This document shows positions 29,286-37,747 of a stretch of DNA of 64,000 nucleotides, one piece after another. Position numbers and translations under genes: made by a program. Location of the stretch: positions 1 to 64,000 of the forward strand of contig NZ_CALSFU010000023.1 of assembly GCF_943737005.1 (NCBI RefSeq), given 5' to 3'. Positions within the stretch are counted from its first letter, which is position 1, and the number at the start of each line of letters is the position of its first letter. Below the pieces are notes generated by a model, which was given only the letters and a program-made list of their open reading frames with translations, did not search any database and was not told where the DNA came from. Source of the stretch: Achromobacter sp. Marseille-Q4962 (GTDB lineage Bacteria; Pseudomonadota; Gammaproteobacteria; Burkholderiales; Burkholderiaceae_B).

Positions 29286-29768
29286 TCAGCCGCCCGCGCC
29301 CGGCCTCGCCAGCCAGGCCGGGCGCGGCGCCGCATCCAGCCAGTTCTTCACGATCAGCCCCAGCTCGGTGTCGCCGCCGATGCGCAGCCGGCGCTGGAAG
29401 AACAGCGTGTCCGCATCGGTATGCCCGCGCGCCAGCGCAACCAGGTCCGCCAGGCGCGCGCCCAGCGCCAGGTCGGCGGGCGCGGCGCTCCATACCGGCC
29501 GGAAGCGGCCGCCGCACACCTCGAAGCGGTGGCACAGGCCCAGGTCTTCCACCGTGATGGCGAAGCGGCGGCCGTCCAGCTCGGCGGGCGGCGTCAGCCA
29601 CCGCGCCAGGCGCGCCAGCTCCAGCCCCGCCGCGAACGGCAGCGAGCCCAGCGGCGCCGGCAGGCGGCGCGCGGCGCGCGCCAGCAGCGCCAGGGGGAAG
29701 CCGGGCGCGGCGCCCTCGCCCTGGCGCGCGCCGGCGCCCGCGTCATGGAAAGACGGTGCCGGATTCAT
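29286..29768 (-). CDS. ubiT: Ubiquinone anaerobic biosynthesis accessory factor UbiT (SCP2 domain)
   Basis: A 160-residue SCP2-type lipid-binding protein. The domain covers LDGRRFAITVEDLGLCHRFEVCGGRFRPV through LALARGHTDADTLFFQRRLRIGGDTELGLIVKNWLDA. The motif DTLFFQRRLxIxGDTELGLxVKN is characteristic of UbiT/YhbT, which binds prenylated ubiquinone intermediates for O2-independent hydroxylation. It overlaps ubiV by four bases and ends the ubiUVT operon, directly after narXL. Confidence 0.9.
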   Translation of the reverse strand: MNPAPSFHDAGAGARQGEGAAPGFPLALLARAARRLPAPLGSLPFAAGLELARLARWLTPPAELDGRRFAITVEDLGLCHRFEVCGGRFRPVWSAAPADLALGARLADLVALARGHTDADTLFFQRRLRIGGDTELGLIVKNWLDAAPRPAWLARPGAGG

Positions 29769-30658
29769 GATGCGTCCTCGCTCAGGAAAATGCCCGCCTG
29801 TCCGTGGTAATAGCCATTGCACCTGGGCATGCCCGCCGGCGGCTCGGCGGGTCCGGCGGGCCGGCCCAGGCGGCGCTCGTGCAGCGCGGCCACTGCCTGC
29901 AGCGTGCCTTCCGATTGCGGGCTGACGCGCAGCACCTCCACCCCCATGTCCGCCAGCGCCTGCGCCTGGCCGGTGAGGTCCAGACAGGCGCCCGATTGCA
30001 CCTGGACGCCGTTGATGGCCAGGAAGTCGCGCGACTCGCGGGTGCGCATGTCCAGCCCGTCCGGGTGTTCGATGCAGCGAAAACCGCAGTCGTCCTTTTT
30101 CAGGCCATGATGGCGGGCCGTAAAGCACCTGGCCGAATACGCCAGCGCCATGCGGCCCCACACCATCACTTCGCACTGCAGGCCGGCCGGACGCTCGCGC
30201 AACAGGCGCGCCAGCGAGGCGGCGTCGAGTTCCAGGGGAGCGACGAAGCGCGCCGCGCCCCGGCTGGCCAGCCATTGCAGGGTCCCGCCGTGGTAGGCAT
30301 TGAGATGCGGGCCGGCCACGAACGCGCGGCCGGCCAGGTGCCGCACCGCGCCCAGTTCGCCCGCCTCCACCATGAATTCCCGCTGGTCGCACAGCTTGCG
30401 CAGCGCGGCCGCCTCCGCGCCCGACTCGATCAGCGTGCGGCCCGACAGCACCACGGTCTTGCCGGCGCCGCGCAGATCGCGGGCCAGGTCCAGCCAGTCC
30501 GGCGCGCGCAGCTCGTGGCGGCGGCTGCACACGGTTTCGCCGAGGTAGACGATGTCGGCGGCGCTGTCGGCCACCTCGGCGTAGAAGGCCACTGTGTGGG
30601 CGCGCGTCCAGTAATACTGCAGCGGGCCCACCGATATTCCGAAAGCGGCGGTGTTCAT
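29765..30658 (-). CDS. ubiV: Ubiquinone anaerobic hydroxylase subunit UbiV (U32 family)
   Basis: A 297-residue peptidase-U32-like protein that forms a heterodimer with UbiU and hydroxylates ubiquinone precursors without oxygen, using prephenate as oxygen donor in E. coli. The four Fe-S cysteines are in place: C44 in GETVCSRRHE, then C178, C191 and C195 with spacing C-X12-C-X3-C, as in E. coli UbiV (C39, C180, C193, C197). The ATG at 30658 overlaps the ubiU stop codon (ATGA). An in-frame ATG at 30664 is a close alternative. It ends in a four-base overlap with ubiT. Confidence 0.94.
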   Translation of the reverse strand: MNTAAFGISVGPLQYYWTRAHTVAFYAEVADSAADIVYLGETVCSRRHELRAPDWLDLARDLRGAGKTVVLSGRTLIESGAEAAALRKLCDQREFMVEAGELGAVRHLAGRAFVAGPHLNAYHGGTLQWLASRGAARFVAPLELDAASLARLLRERPAGLQCEVMVWGRMALAYSARCFTARHHGLKKDDCGFRCIEHPDGLDMRTRESRDFLAINGVQVQSGACLDLTGQAQALADMGVEVLRVSPQSEGTLQAVAALHERRLGRPAGPAEPPAGMPRCNGYYHGQAGIFLSEDAS

Positions 30659-31650
30659 TTCCATGGCCGTTCGAATGCTCCCTGCGTAACCTGCGATCCC
30701 TCCGCGTGACGCGCCAGCGCCGCGTTCCATTCCGGACGCGCGCGGTAGCGCGCCGCGTTGGCGTGCGCGCTGTCGAGCGCCGCGCGCAGCGTGGCCACCA
30801 CCTGCGACACATACGCCGGGCTGCGCTGGCGCCCTTCGACCTTGATCGCCGACACGCCCATCTCCGCCAGCTGCGGCAGCAGCGCGATGGCGTTCAGGCT
30901 GGTGGGCTCTTCCAGCGCGTGGTCGGGCCTGCCCTCGACCTCGAAGCGCCCCTTGCACAGCGTGGGATAGGCCGCCGGCTCGCCGGGCGCGTAGCGGTCG
31001 ATGAGAATACCGTTCAGGCGCGCGTCCAGGTACCCGTTCTTTTCCTCCCAGCGCACCGCGTGCGCGGGCGAGCAGACGCCCTTGTTGTTGGGGGAATCGC
31101 CCGTGGCGTACGAGGACAGCAGGCAGCGGCCCTCGGCCATGACGCACAGGCTGCCGAAGCCGAACACCTCCACCTCGGCCTGCGTGCCTGCGCAGACGCG
31201 CGCGATCTCGGCCAGGGTCAGCACCCGCGGCAGCACCACGCGCCGGATGCCGAATTCCTCGCGCATCAGCTCGATGGCGTCGGCGTGCGTGGCCGAGCCC
31301 TGCACCGACAGATGCAGCCGCAGGTCGGGGTAGCGGTCGCGCGCGTAGGCCAGCAGGCCCGCATCGGCCATGATGACCGCGTCGGCCCCCAGGGCATGCG
31401 CCGCGTCCACCGCCGCGCGCCATTGCGGCCCGCGGCCCGGCTGTACGAAGGTGTTGATGGCGAACAGCACCTGCCGGTTGCGGCTGTGGGCGTAGGCCAC
31501 GCCGGCGCGGATGTCGGCTTCGGTGAAATTGAGCCCGGCGAAATTGCGGGCGTTGGTGGCGTTCTTGAGGCCGAGATAGACCGCATCGGCGCCGGCTTCG
31601 ACCGCGGCCTTCAGGGCCGCCAGGCTGCCGGCGGGCGCCACCAGCTCCAT
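30655..31650 (-). CDS. ubiU: Ubiquinone anaerobic hydroxylase subunit UbiU (U32 family)
   Basis: The partner of UbiV. Starting at 31650 (MELVAPAGSLAALKAAVEAGADAVYLGLK) gives 331 residues and places the Fe-S cysteines at 169, 176, 193 and 232, the numbering known for E. coli UbiU (spacing X6, X16, X38). An in-frame ATG at 31671 is rejected partly because it would fall one base after the inferred transcript start. Family motifs include NARNFAGLNFTEADI, FGSLCVMAEGRCLLSSYATGDSPNNKGVCSPA and ALEEPTSLNAIALLP. It is the first gene of ubiUVT, with an FNR-type class II promoter upstream and no obvious ribosome site. Confidence 0.95.
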   Translation of the reverse strand: MELVAPAGSLAALKAAVEAGADAVYLGLKNATNARNFAGLNFTEADIRAGVAYAHSRNRQVLFAINTFVQPGRGPQWRAAVDAAHALGADAVIMADAGLLAYARDRYPDLRLHLSVQGSATHADAIELMREEFGIRRVVLPRVLTLAEIARVCAGTQAEVEVFGFGSLCVMAEGRCLLSSYATGDSPNNKGVCSPAHAVRWEEKNGYLDARLNGILIDRYAPGEPAAYPTLCKGRFEVEGRPDHALEEPTSLNAIALLPQLAEMGVSAIKVEGRQRSPAYVSQVVATLRAALDSAHANAARYRARPEWNAALARHAEGSQVTQGAFERPWK

Positions 31651-31678
31651 GGGAGAGGTTCGGGTTTGCATGAACGGC

Positions 31679-31720
31679 AGTCTAGGCGCGGCGCCGCCGG
31701 CCGGCCTTGCTGCAGATCAA
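31679..31720 (-). promoter_or_regulatory. FNR/ANR-dependent promoter of ubiUVT
   Basis: The box TTGCT-GCAG-ATCAA at 31707-31720 matches the FNR consensus TTGAT-N4-ATCAA at nine of ten positions. On the minus strand a TAGACT -10 lies at 31684-31679, which places the box centre at exactly -41.5, the classical class II position. The transcript would start at about 31672, 22 bases before the chosen ubiU ATG. Oxygen-limited expression of ubiUVT follows from this. Confidence 0.8.
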
Positions 31721-31737
31721 AGGGGCCGGCGCCCCGC

Positions 31738-32400
31738 TCAGTTGTCCTGGCAGAGCGAGTGTTCCACCGCGTAGACGGCTACCTGCACCCGGCTCGTCAG
31801 GTTGAGTTTCTTCAGCACGTTTTGCACGTGGATCTTGACGGTGCTCTCGCTGACGTCCAGTTCGCGCGCGATGATCTTGTTGCTCGCGCCGCGCGCGAGC
31901 CAGCGCACGATTTCCTGTTCGCGCGCGGTAAGCCGGTGGCGCTCGGCGTGGCCCGCCGGCGCGGCCGGCTGCCCGGCCAGTCCGCGGAACTGCTCCACCA
32001 GCTTGGCCGTCATGTTCTCGGCGATGACGGGCTCGCCGCTCGCGGCCCGGCGGATGGCCGCCGTGAGCGCATCGGCGTCGATATTCTTAACCAGGTAGCC
32101 TCTTGCGCCGCTTTTCAGCGCCTGGCCGAGTTCATCGGCCTCTTCGGACACCGTGAGGATGATGACCGCGCAGCCCGGCAGGTCCTGCGTGAGCAACTGC
32201 AGCGTTTCCAGCCCCGACAGGCCCGGCAGGTTCAGGTCCAGCAGCACCACGTCGGGCTTGAGTTCCTGGGCGCGCTTCAGGCCCTCCACGCCGTCGCCGG
32301 CCTCCGCCACGACTTCGAAGTCGGGCTGGCGCTGCAGCAGCAGCTTCAGGCCGGAACGGAACAGGGTGTGGTCGTCGACGAGCAGGATGCGGATAGCCAT
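31738..32400 (-). CDS. narL: Nitrate/nitrite response regulator NarL
   Basis: A 220-residue NarL-type regulator. The receiver has the acidic pair D9-D10, phosphoacceptor D55 in VVLLDLNLPG, and ILTVSEEAD and SGARGYLVKNID. The C-terminal HTH is RLTAREQEIVRWLARGASNKIIARELDVSESTVKIHVQNVLKKLNL, very close to enterobacterial NarL. It follows narX by 16 bases. It should activate the nar operon in nitrate and may modulate ubiUVT, whose promoter lies just downstream. Confidence 0.95.
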   Translation of the reverse strand: MAIRILLVDDHTLFRSGLKLLLQRQPDFEVVAEAGDGVEGLKRAQELKPDVVLLDLNLPGLSGLETLQLLTQDLPGCAVIILTVSEEADELGQALKSGARGYLVKNIDADALTAAIRRAASGEPVIAENMTAKLVEQFRGLAGQPAAPAGHAERHRLTAREQEIVRWLARGASNKIIARELDVSESTVKIHVQNVLKKLNLTSRVQVAVYAVEHSLCQDN

Positions 32401-32416
32401 GGTCTGCGGATAGCGT

Positions 32417-34354
32417 TCAGGCGGCCTGGCGCTCGGAGCCGGGCAGCGTCAGCGCCACCCGCGTGCCCGCGCCGGGCCGGGAATCCATTTTTATCACGGC
32501 GCGCATGCGCGCGGCGCGCTCGCGCATGATGTGCAGGCCCACGTGCGATTCGCCGTGCCGCGCCACTTCGTCCGGGTCGTAGCCCTGGCCGTCGTCGCGC
32601 ACCGCCAGGGTGAAATCTCGCCCGTTGCGCACCTCGATGTCCACCCGGGCCGCCTCGGAATGCTTGCGCACGTTGGACAGCGCCTCCTGCAGGATGAACA
32701 ACACCTGCAGTTGCTGATCGGGCGGCAGCGGCGCGCCCTCCCCCTGCACGAAAGACAGCTCCGTGTGCATCCCGGTCTGGCGCCGGAAACGCGCCACGGT
32801 GTCCTCGATGGCGGCCTGCAGGTCTCCCTGGGCCAGCTTGCTGCGGAAATTGTTCAGCAGCTCGCGCACGTCCTGGTAGCTCTCGCTCACCCCGGCGCGC
32901 AGCAGCGGAAGGATCTCCTCGATCTCGGCGCTGTCGCCGCGCTCGACCGCGCCTTCCAGCAATTGCAGCTGCAGGTTCAGGAAATTCAGCCCCTGCGCCA
33001 GGCTGTCGTGCAGGCCCTGCGCCACCAGGCCGCGTTCCTGGACCACGGCCAGCTGGCGCGCCTGCGCGCTCAGGCGCCGGTTGTCCAGGGCCACCCCCAG
33101 GTGCTTGCCCAGGGTTTCCAGCAACTGCGATTCGGAGGGCGCCAGCCGGCGCGGCTCGCGGAAATGCAGCGAATACGAGCCCAGCACCTGGTCGCGCGTC
33201 ACGATGCGGAACACGGCCACGCTGGCGAAGCCGTCGCGCTGGCAGTTCAGGTCCGCCTGCGGCGGCGCCTGGCGCAGGTCCTGGATCACGATGACGCCCG
33301 GGCGCCGGGTGGCCGTGCCGCAGTGGCAATCGTCCACCTTCATGCAGTGCTCGGACTCCACCAGTTCGTCCGACAGGCCCACCGACACCACCAGGTTCAG
33401 GTTTTCCTGGCCGGGATCCAGGGCGCGGATGCTGCCGCCTTCGGCGTCGAACTGCAGCATGACCCGGCGCAGAAAGCCCTCGCACATGGGCTCGATGTCG
33501 TTGGGCTGGTTGAGGAACGCCGTCATGTCGTAGAGCGCGCCGATGTCGCGGTTCTGCGCCGCGAGCAGCGAGGTCTTTTCCTCGACGCGCCGCTCCAGCC
33601 CCGTGTAGAGATCCTGTAGCTGGTCGGCCATGCGGTTGAAGCCGTGGGCCAGCACCCCGAACTCGTCGCGGGTTTCCACCGGCAGCCGCGTGTTGAACTC
33701 CCGCGCGGCCATGCGCTGCAGGCCGTCGCGCAGGCGCAGCACCGGCGAGATGATCCACAGGTACAGCAGGTAGATCATGGCCAGCGTGCCCGCGCAGGCG
33801 ATGGCCGCCAGCACCCCTTGCGACATGCGCAACGCCGTGGTCTTGCCCGCGTTGTCGCGCTCGATCATGCGCACCAGCGTGTCGGCCTCGTCCACGAAGA
33901 CGGGCAGCGTGTCCAGATAGGCGGCCGCGCCGCCGCCGTCCAGCGCGGCCCGGGCCGCGGGGCGCATGGTGTGGTTCCAGTAGTCGGACACCGCCCGCCA
34001 TTGCTCGCGGATGGCGGCGTCGTCGGGCAGGAACAGCGGGCGCGCCGGATTGCCGCGGGCCAGCCGGGCGATGGTTTCGTCCATGAGGCGCAGCTCCATG
34101 CCCGTGCGCTCGGCCCTTTCGGGATGAGGCCGCAGCAGCTCCACCGCCACCCGGTTGGCCCGCATGCGCAGACTGCCCGCGTCGTTGATCGCCGCGCCCG
34201 CGCCTTCCAGCTTCCAGGACAGCCATAGGGTGCCGCTCACCATCGACAGCACGACGGCAAGGGCGACCAGCGAGCTGGCGATGATGCGGGTGGACAGGCG
34301 GTGACGCGGCGACGGCAGGCCGTCGGCGCCGGCGGGGGATTCCTGGGACGTCAT
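32417..34354 (-). CDS. narX: Nitrate/nitrite sensor histidine kinase NarX
   Basis: A 645-residue membrane kinase. Two transmembrane helices (about residues 24-46 and 175-200) bracket a periplasmic four-helix sensor with the nitrate-binding P-box INDAGSLRMRANRVAVELL. HAMP, a signalling helix, a GAF-like region with a cysteine cluster (HCMKVDDCHCGTATRRP, as in NarX) and a HisKA_3 domain with GLHDSLAQGLNFL follow. The ATP-binding part has DDGQGYDPDE. The ATG at 34354 was chosen; a GTG nine codons upstream is possible. It pairs with narL downstream and follows mobB on the same strand. Confidence 0.95.
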   Translation of the reverse strand: MTSQESPAGADGLPSPRHRLSTRIIASSLVALAVVLSMVSGTLWLSWKLEGAGAAINDAGSLRMRANRVAVELLRPHPERAERTGMELRLMDETIARLARGNPARPLFLPDDAAIREQWRAVSDYWNHTMRPAARAALDGGGAAAYLDTLPVFVDEADTLVRMIERDNAGKTTALRMSQGVLAAIACAGTLAMIYLLYLWIISPVLRLRDGLQRMAAREFNTRLPVETRDEFGVLAHGFNRMADQLQDLYTGLERRVEEKTSLLAAQNRDIGALYDMTAFLNQPNDIEPMCEGFLRRVMLQFDAEGGSIRALDPGQENLNLVVSVGLSDELVESEHCMKVDDCHCGTATRRPGVIVIQDLRQAPPQADLNCQRDGFASVAVFRIVTRDQVLGSYSLHFREPRRLAPSESQLLETLGKHLGVALDNRRLSAQARQLAVVQERGLVAQGLHDSLAQGLNFLNLQLQLLEGAVERGDSAEIEEILPLLRAGVSESYQDVRELLNNFRSKLAQGDLQAAIEDTVARFRRQTGMHTELSFVQGEGAPLPPDQQLQVLFILQEALSNVRKHSEAARVDIEVRNGRDFTLAVRDDGQGYDPDEVARHGESHVGLHIMRERAARMRAVIKMDSRPGAGTRVALTLPGSERQAA

Positions 34355-34430
34355 GGGGCGGGGAAAAGTCGGGGCCGACACATTGCCAGTGTAGCCGTTT
34401 CCGGCGCGGGCGCCGGCCGCCGCGCCGCGC

Positions 34431-34928
34431 TCAGGCGAGCCCCAGCGTCTCGCAGATGAAGGCCGCCACCGCCGCCGGATCGTTCAGCGGCAGGCGCGGC
34501 AGCGCCGTCTCCAGCGCCGCGTCGGTGGCGACCGCCACGAAACCGCCGTCCTCCGCGTGCAGCGGCGGCTTGCCCAGCTCGGGGCGGTAGACCTCGATAC
34601 GCGGAATGGCCGCCTGCTTGAACCCTTCGACCAGCACCAGGTCGGCCGGGGCCAGCCGCGCCACTTGCGCCTGCAGCCCGGGCTCCGGCGCGCCGCGCAG
34701 CTCGTGCACGATGGCGTAGCGGTACGGCGAAGCCACCATGACCTCGTGCGCCCCGGCCTGGCGGAAACGCGCGCTGTCCTTGCCCGGCGGCTCCATTTCG
34801 AAGTCGTGGTGGCTGTGCTTGATGACGCTGACCGTCAGGCCGCGCGCGGCCAGCAGCGGCAGCATGGCCTCGATCAGGGTGGTCTTGCCGCTGCCGGAAC
34901 GGCCGGCGATGCCGAAAACTGGACTCAT
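34431..34928 (-). CDS. mobB: Molybdopterin-guanine dinucleotide biosynthesis adaptor MobB
   Basis: A 165-residue P-loop GTPase-like protein that helps MobA attach GMP to molybdopterin, making the bis-MGD cofactor that NarG requires. Walker A is [16 protein letters not shown] at the N-terminus. Other signatures are [26 protein letters not shown] and [19 protein letters not shown]. The ATG overlaps the stop codon of the carbonic anhydrase gene (ATGA), so it is co-translated within the nar supercluster. mobA is not in the window. Confidence 0.94.
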   Translation of the reverse strand: MSPVFGIAGRSGSGKTTLIEAMLPLLAARGLTVSVIKHSHHDFEMEPPGKDSARFRQAGAHEVMVASPYRYAIVHELRGAPEPGLQAQVARLAPADLVLVEGFKQAAIPRIEVYRPELGKPPLHAEDGGFVAVATDAALETALPRLPLNDPAAVAAFICETLGLA

Positions 34929-35584
34929 GCGATCTCCGTGAACAAGGGGCAGACCATGGGCAGGAAGGCGTCGGCCCGCTGCGAGTATGCCAGCAAAGCG
35001 CCGGACATCAGGTCGAAATACCAGCCGTGCAGGGTCAGGCCGCCCGCCTGCGCCGCGCGGTCCACGCAGGGCAGCGCCTGGAGATTGCGCAGCGAGATCA
35101 GGATGGAGGCCTGCTCGCAGGCCCGCCGGCGCTCGGCCTCCGGCGCGTCGGGCATCTGGCGCAGCACCCGTGCGCGGGCGGGTTCGGCGATGTCCATCCA
35201 ACGGTTCAGGTAGTCTTCGCCGGCGCTGCGTCCCTGCGGCCGCGCCATCAGCGCGCGGATGCCGCCGCATTGGGCATGGCCCAGCACGATGATGCGGCTG
35301 ACGCGCAACTGCTCCACGGCGAACTGGATGGCGGCCAGCACGCCGTGGTGGCCCTGGTCGCGGTCGGGCGGCGGCACCAGGTTGGCCACGTTGCGCACGG
35401 TGAAGATGTCGCCGGGGTCGCAGCCCAGCAGCATGGCGGGGTCCACGCGCGAATCGCAGCAGCCGATCAGCAGCGTGCCGGGCTGCTGGCCTTCGCGCAG
35501 GTTGCGGTACAGCGACGGCGCCGCCTCGTAGTACTGGCGCTGGAAGCGCTGGAAGCCGTCGATGAAGCGTTCGATGTCGCGCAT
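34925..35584 (-). CDS. can: Beta-class carbonic anhydrase
   Basis: A 219-residue zinc enzyme interconverting CO2 and bicarbonate. Zinc ligands are C42 (with D44 and R46 in CCDSR), H103 and C106 (VLGHAQCGG). The stretch [14 protein letters not shown] is typical of the CynT/Can group. It lies one base after the peptidyl-prolyl isomerase gene and overlaps mobB by four bases, so it belongs to the nar operon. That is an unusual place for it. It might manage bicarbonate or pH during denitrifying growth, but no direct link is known to me. Confidence 0.93.
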   Translation of the reverse strand: MRDIERFIDGFQRFQRQYYEAAPSLYRNLREGQQPGTLLIGCCDSRVDPAMLLGCDPGDIFTVRNVANLVPPPDRDQGHHGVLAAIQFAVEQLRVSRIIVLGHAQCGGIRALMARPQGRSAGEDYLNRWMDIAEPARARVLRQMPDAPEAERRRACEQASILISLRNLQALPCVDRAAQAGGLTLHGWYFDLMSGALLAYSQRADAFLPMVCPLFTEIA

Positions 35585-35585
35585 G

Positions 35586-36356
35586 TCAGTCTCCGGACGC
35601 GCAGGCCCCTCCGAATACGCGCTCCGGCTCGCCCTCGTCCAGGTCTATGCCCACGACGCTGGCGCGCGCGACCAGCAGCTTGACGTATTGCCGCCAGGCC
35701 GTGTCGCGGCTGGCCGACGACAGCGCGTGCGCGATCCGCGGCGCGACCTGCTCGTACGGCAGCACGCGGCCCTCGATGCGACGCCGCACGCGCACGATAT
35801 GCAGGCCATGGCGGGTTTCGAGCAGCCGCGGCAGCAGCGCGCCCGCCGGCAGGGCGAACACCGCCCGCTCGAACTCCGGCACGGTATCGCCGCGGCCGAG
35901 CTGTCCCAGGCTGCCGCCCACGGCGGCGGACGGGCAGTTGGACTGCTCGCGCGCCGCCTCGGCGAAGCGCGACGGGTCGGCCAGCAGCCCGGCCAGCACG
36001 CCCTCGGCGTGGGCCCGCAGCCGGTCCAGATCCACGCCGGGCGTGACCTGGAACAGGATGTGGTCGGCCTCGACCAGCTCGCCGACCAGGAAACGCTCCG
36101 GGTGCGTCTGGTAGAAACGCCGGCAGGCCGCCTCGTCGGCCTCGGGCGCGGCGGCCTGGCTAGCCAGCAGCGCCCCGATGGCGCCCTCCTCGTCGGCGGT
36201 GTCCAGCCCCTGGCGGCCGGCCTCGTCCAGCAGCACCCGCCGCAGCACCAGCGCGGTGACGGCGCTGCGCGTGGGATTGACAGTGCCGGCGTGCCGCGGC
36301 AGTTCGCGTTCCAGGTCCGCGTCGGTCAGTTCGACGCCGTTGACGATCACAGGCAT
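35586..36356 (-). CDS. PpiC-type peptidyl-prolyl isomerase of the nar operon
   Basis: A 256-residue parvulin-family protein without a signal peptide. An N-terminal helical arm (about residues 1-95) precedes the parvulin domain: VEADHILFQVTPGVDLD, DPSRFAEAAREQSNCPSAAVGGSLGQLGRGDTVPEFERAVFALPAG and LLETRHGLHIVRVRRR. Similar genes sit after narI in many proteobacterial nar operons, where a role in nitrate reductase folding is assumed. It lies 35 bases after narI and one base before can. Confidence 0.9.
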   Translation of the reverse strand: MPVIVNGVELTDADLERELPRHAGTVNPTRSAVTALVLRRVLLDEAGRQGLDTADEEGAIGALLASQAAAPEADEAACRRFYQTHPERFLVGELVEADHILFQVTPGVDLDRLRAHAEGVLAGLLADPSRFAEAAREQSNCPSAAVGGSLGQLGRGDTVPEFERAVFALPAGALLPRLLETRHGLHIVRVRRRIEGRVLPYEQVAPRIAHALSSASRDTAWRQYVKLLVARASVVGIDLDEGEPERVFGGACASGD

Positions 36357-36391
36357 GGTTGTCTCCGCCGAGGGTTCCGGTTCCGGCCGCT

Positions 36392-37075
36392 TCAGCGCGG
36401 CCGCACGAGTTGCCACGCCCGGCCCAGGTAGCCCAGCGAGGCAAAGCCGCTCCACACGTGCACCAGCCGCGTGAAGGGGAAGATCACGAACAGCGTCAGG
36501 CCCATGAACAGGTGCGCCTTGAAGAGCGGCGGCACGTCGGCAATGTGGCTGGCGGCGTCGCCGCGGAAGGTCACGATGTGCTGCGCCCAGGTCATGAGCC
36601 GCACCATCATCTCGCCGTCCATATGGCCGGCCGACAGCGCGATCGTGGACAGGCCGAGCAGCAGTGTCGCCAGGATCCAGGCCAGCAGGAGCTTGTCGCC
36701 GGGGCGCGTGGCCGCCCGGATGCGGGGATCGCTCATGCGGCGGTGGATCAGGATCAGCAGCCCGATCAGGCAAAGCCCGCCCATCACGCCGCCGGCCGCC
36801 ATGGCCACGCCCTGCTTCAGGCTGTGCGACACGCCCAGCATGTCCCACACCGCCACCGGGGTGAGCAGGCCCACCAGGTGGCCGAAGAACAGGCCCAGGA
36901 TGCCCACGTGGAACAGGATGTTGCCCAGTCTGAGCTGCCCGTGGCGCAGCAGTTGCGAGCTGTCGCTCTTCCAGGTGTACTGCTCGCGCTCGAAGCGCAC
37001 CAGGCTGCCCAGCAGAAAGACGGTCAGCGCAATGTAGGGATAGATGCCGAAAAAGAACTGGTTCAGGGTATTCAT
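36392..37075 (-). CDS. narI: Respiratory nitrate reductase gamma subunit (cytochrome b)
   Basis: A 227-residue membrane cytochrome with five transmembrane helices that takes electrons from quinol and anchors NarGH to the inner membrane. Heme histidines are visible in ILFHVGILGLFFGHLVG and in FKAHLFMGLTLFVIFPFTRLVHVWSG, matching the two pairs of E. coli NarI. It is the fourth gene of narGHJI and follows narJ by 18 bases. Confidence 0.96.
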   Translation of the reverse strand: MNTLNQFFFGIYPYIALTVFLLGSLVRFEREQYTWKSDSSQLLRHGQLRLGNILFHVGILGLFFGHLVGLLTPVAVWDMLGVSHSLKQGVAMAAGGVMGGLCLIGLLILIHRRMSDPRIRAATRPGDKLLLAWILATLLLGLSTIALSAGHMDGEMMVRLMTWAQHIVTFRGDAASHIADVPPLFKAHLFMGLTLFVIFPFTRLVHVWSGFASLGYLGRAWQLVRPR

Positions 37076-37093
37076 GATGCGTCGTCCCGGACG

Positions 37094-37732
37094 TTAAGGC
37101 TGGCGGGGATGGAAATGCAGCGGCTGCGGGCCGGAAGGCTGCTGCGGCCGCAGCAGCGGCTCCACCCCGTCCGGACCGGCGCCGAAGGTTTCCATGGCTT
37201 CGTCCATGTCGCGCACGGGCGGATCGGCCTGCTCGCGCGGCGTGACCGTGGAAAGCTCCCTCAGCACCGCGAACACGCAGGCATACGGACTGCCGTTGCG
37301 GGCCAGGCGCGCGCCCACCGCCGCCAGCACGTGGATGGCCTCGTCCAGCAGCGCCTGGGCGTCGTCCGGCCCGATCACGCCCAGGAACTCCAGAAACAGC
37401 GGCACGTGGTCGGGCAGCTCCGGCGCCGCCGGCTCGAAACCGTGTCCACGATAGGTCTGCAGCAGGTCCACCATGGCCTGGCCGCGGTCGCGGCTTTCGC
37501 CGTGCACGTGCTCGAACAGGTGCAGCGAGTGCGAGCGGTTGCGGTCGAAGGTGGCCACGTAGTTCTCCTGCACGGCGATCAGGCCGTGCGAACCCAGGTA
37601 GCCGGTCAGCGGCTCCAGCATGTCGGCGGCCCAGGGCGCGTCCGCCAGCGCGGCCTCCACCTCGGGCAGCGCGTCGAGCAGCTCCTGCTCGGGATAGCAG
37701 AGCAGCGCGGAAAGCAGTCGGTACAGGTTCAT
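37094..37732 (-). CDS. narJ: Nitrate reductase assembly chaperone NarJ
   Basis: A 212-residue cytoplasmic all-helical chaperone of the TorD/NarJ family that binds the NarG N-terminus and oversees insertion of the molybdenum cofactor. Recognisable parts are YRLLSALLCYPEQELLDALPEVEAAL, RNRSHSLHLFEHVHGESRDRGQAMVDLLQTYRGHGF and ELPDHVPLFLEFLG. It lies 15 bases after narH. The C-terminal tail (residues 190-212) is low-complexity. Confidence 0.95.
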   Translation of the reverse strand: MNLYRLLSALLCYPEQELLDALPEVEAALADAPWAADMLEPLTGYLGSHGLIAVQENYVATFDRNRSHSLHLFEHVHGESRDRGQAMVDLLQTYRGHGFEPAAPELPDHVPLFLEFLGVIGPDDAQALLDEAIHVLAAVGARLARNGSPYACVFAVLRELSTVTPREQADPPVRDMDEAMETFGAGPDGVEPLLRPQQPSGPQPLHFHPRQP

Positions 37733-37747
37733 GCTCGTCTCCCTGGC

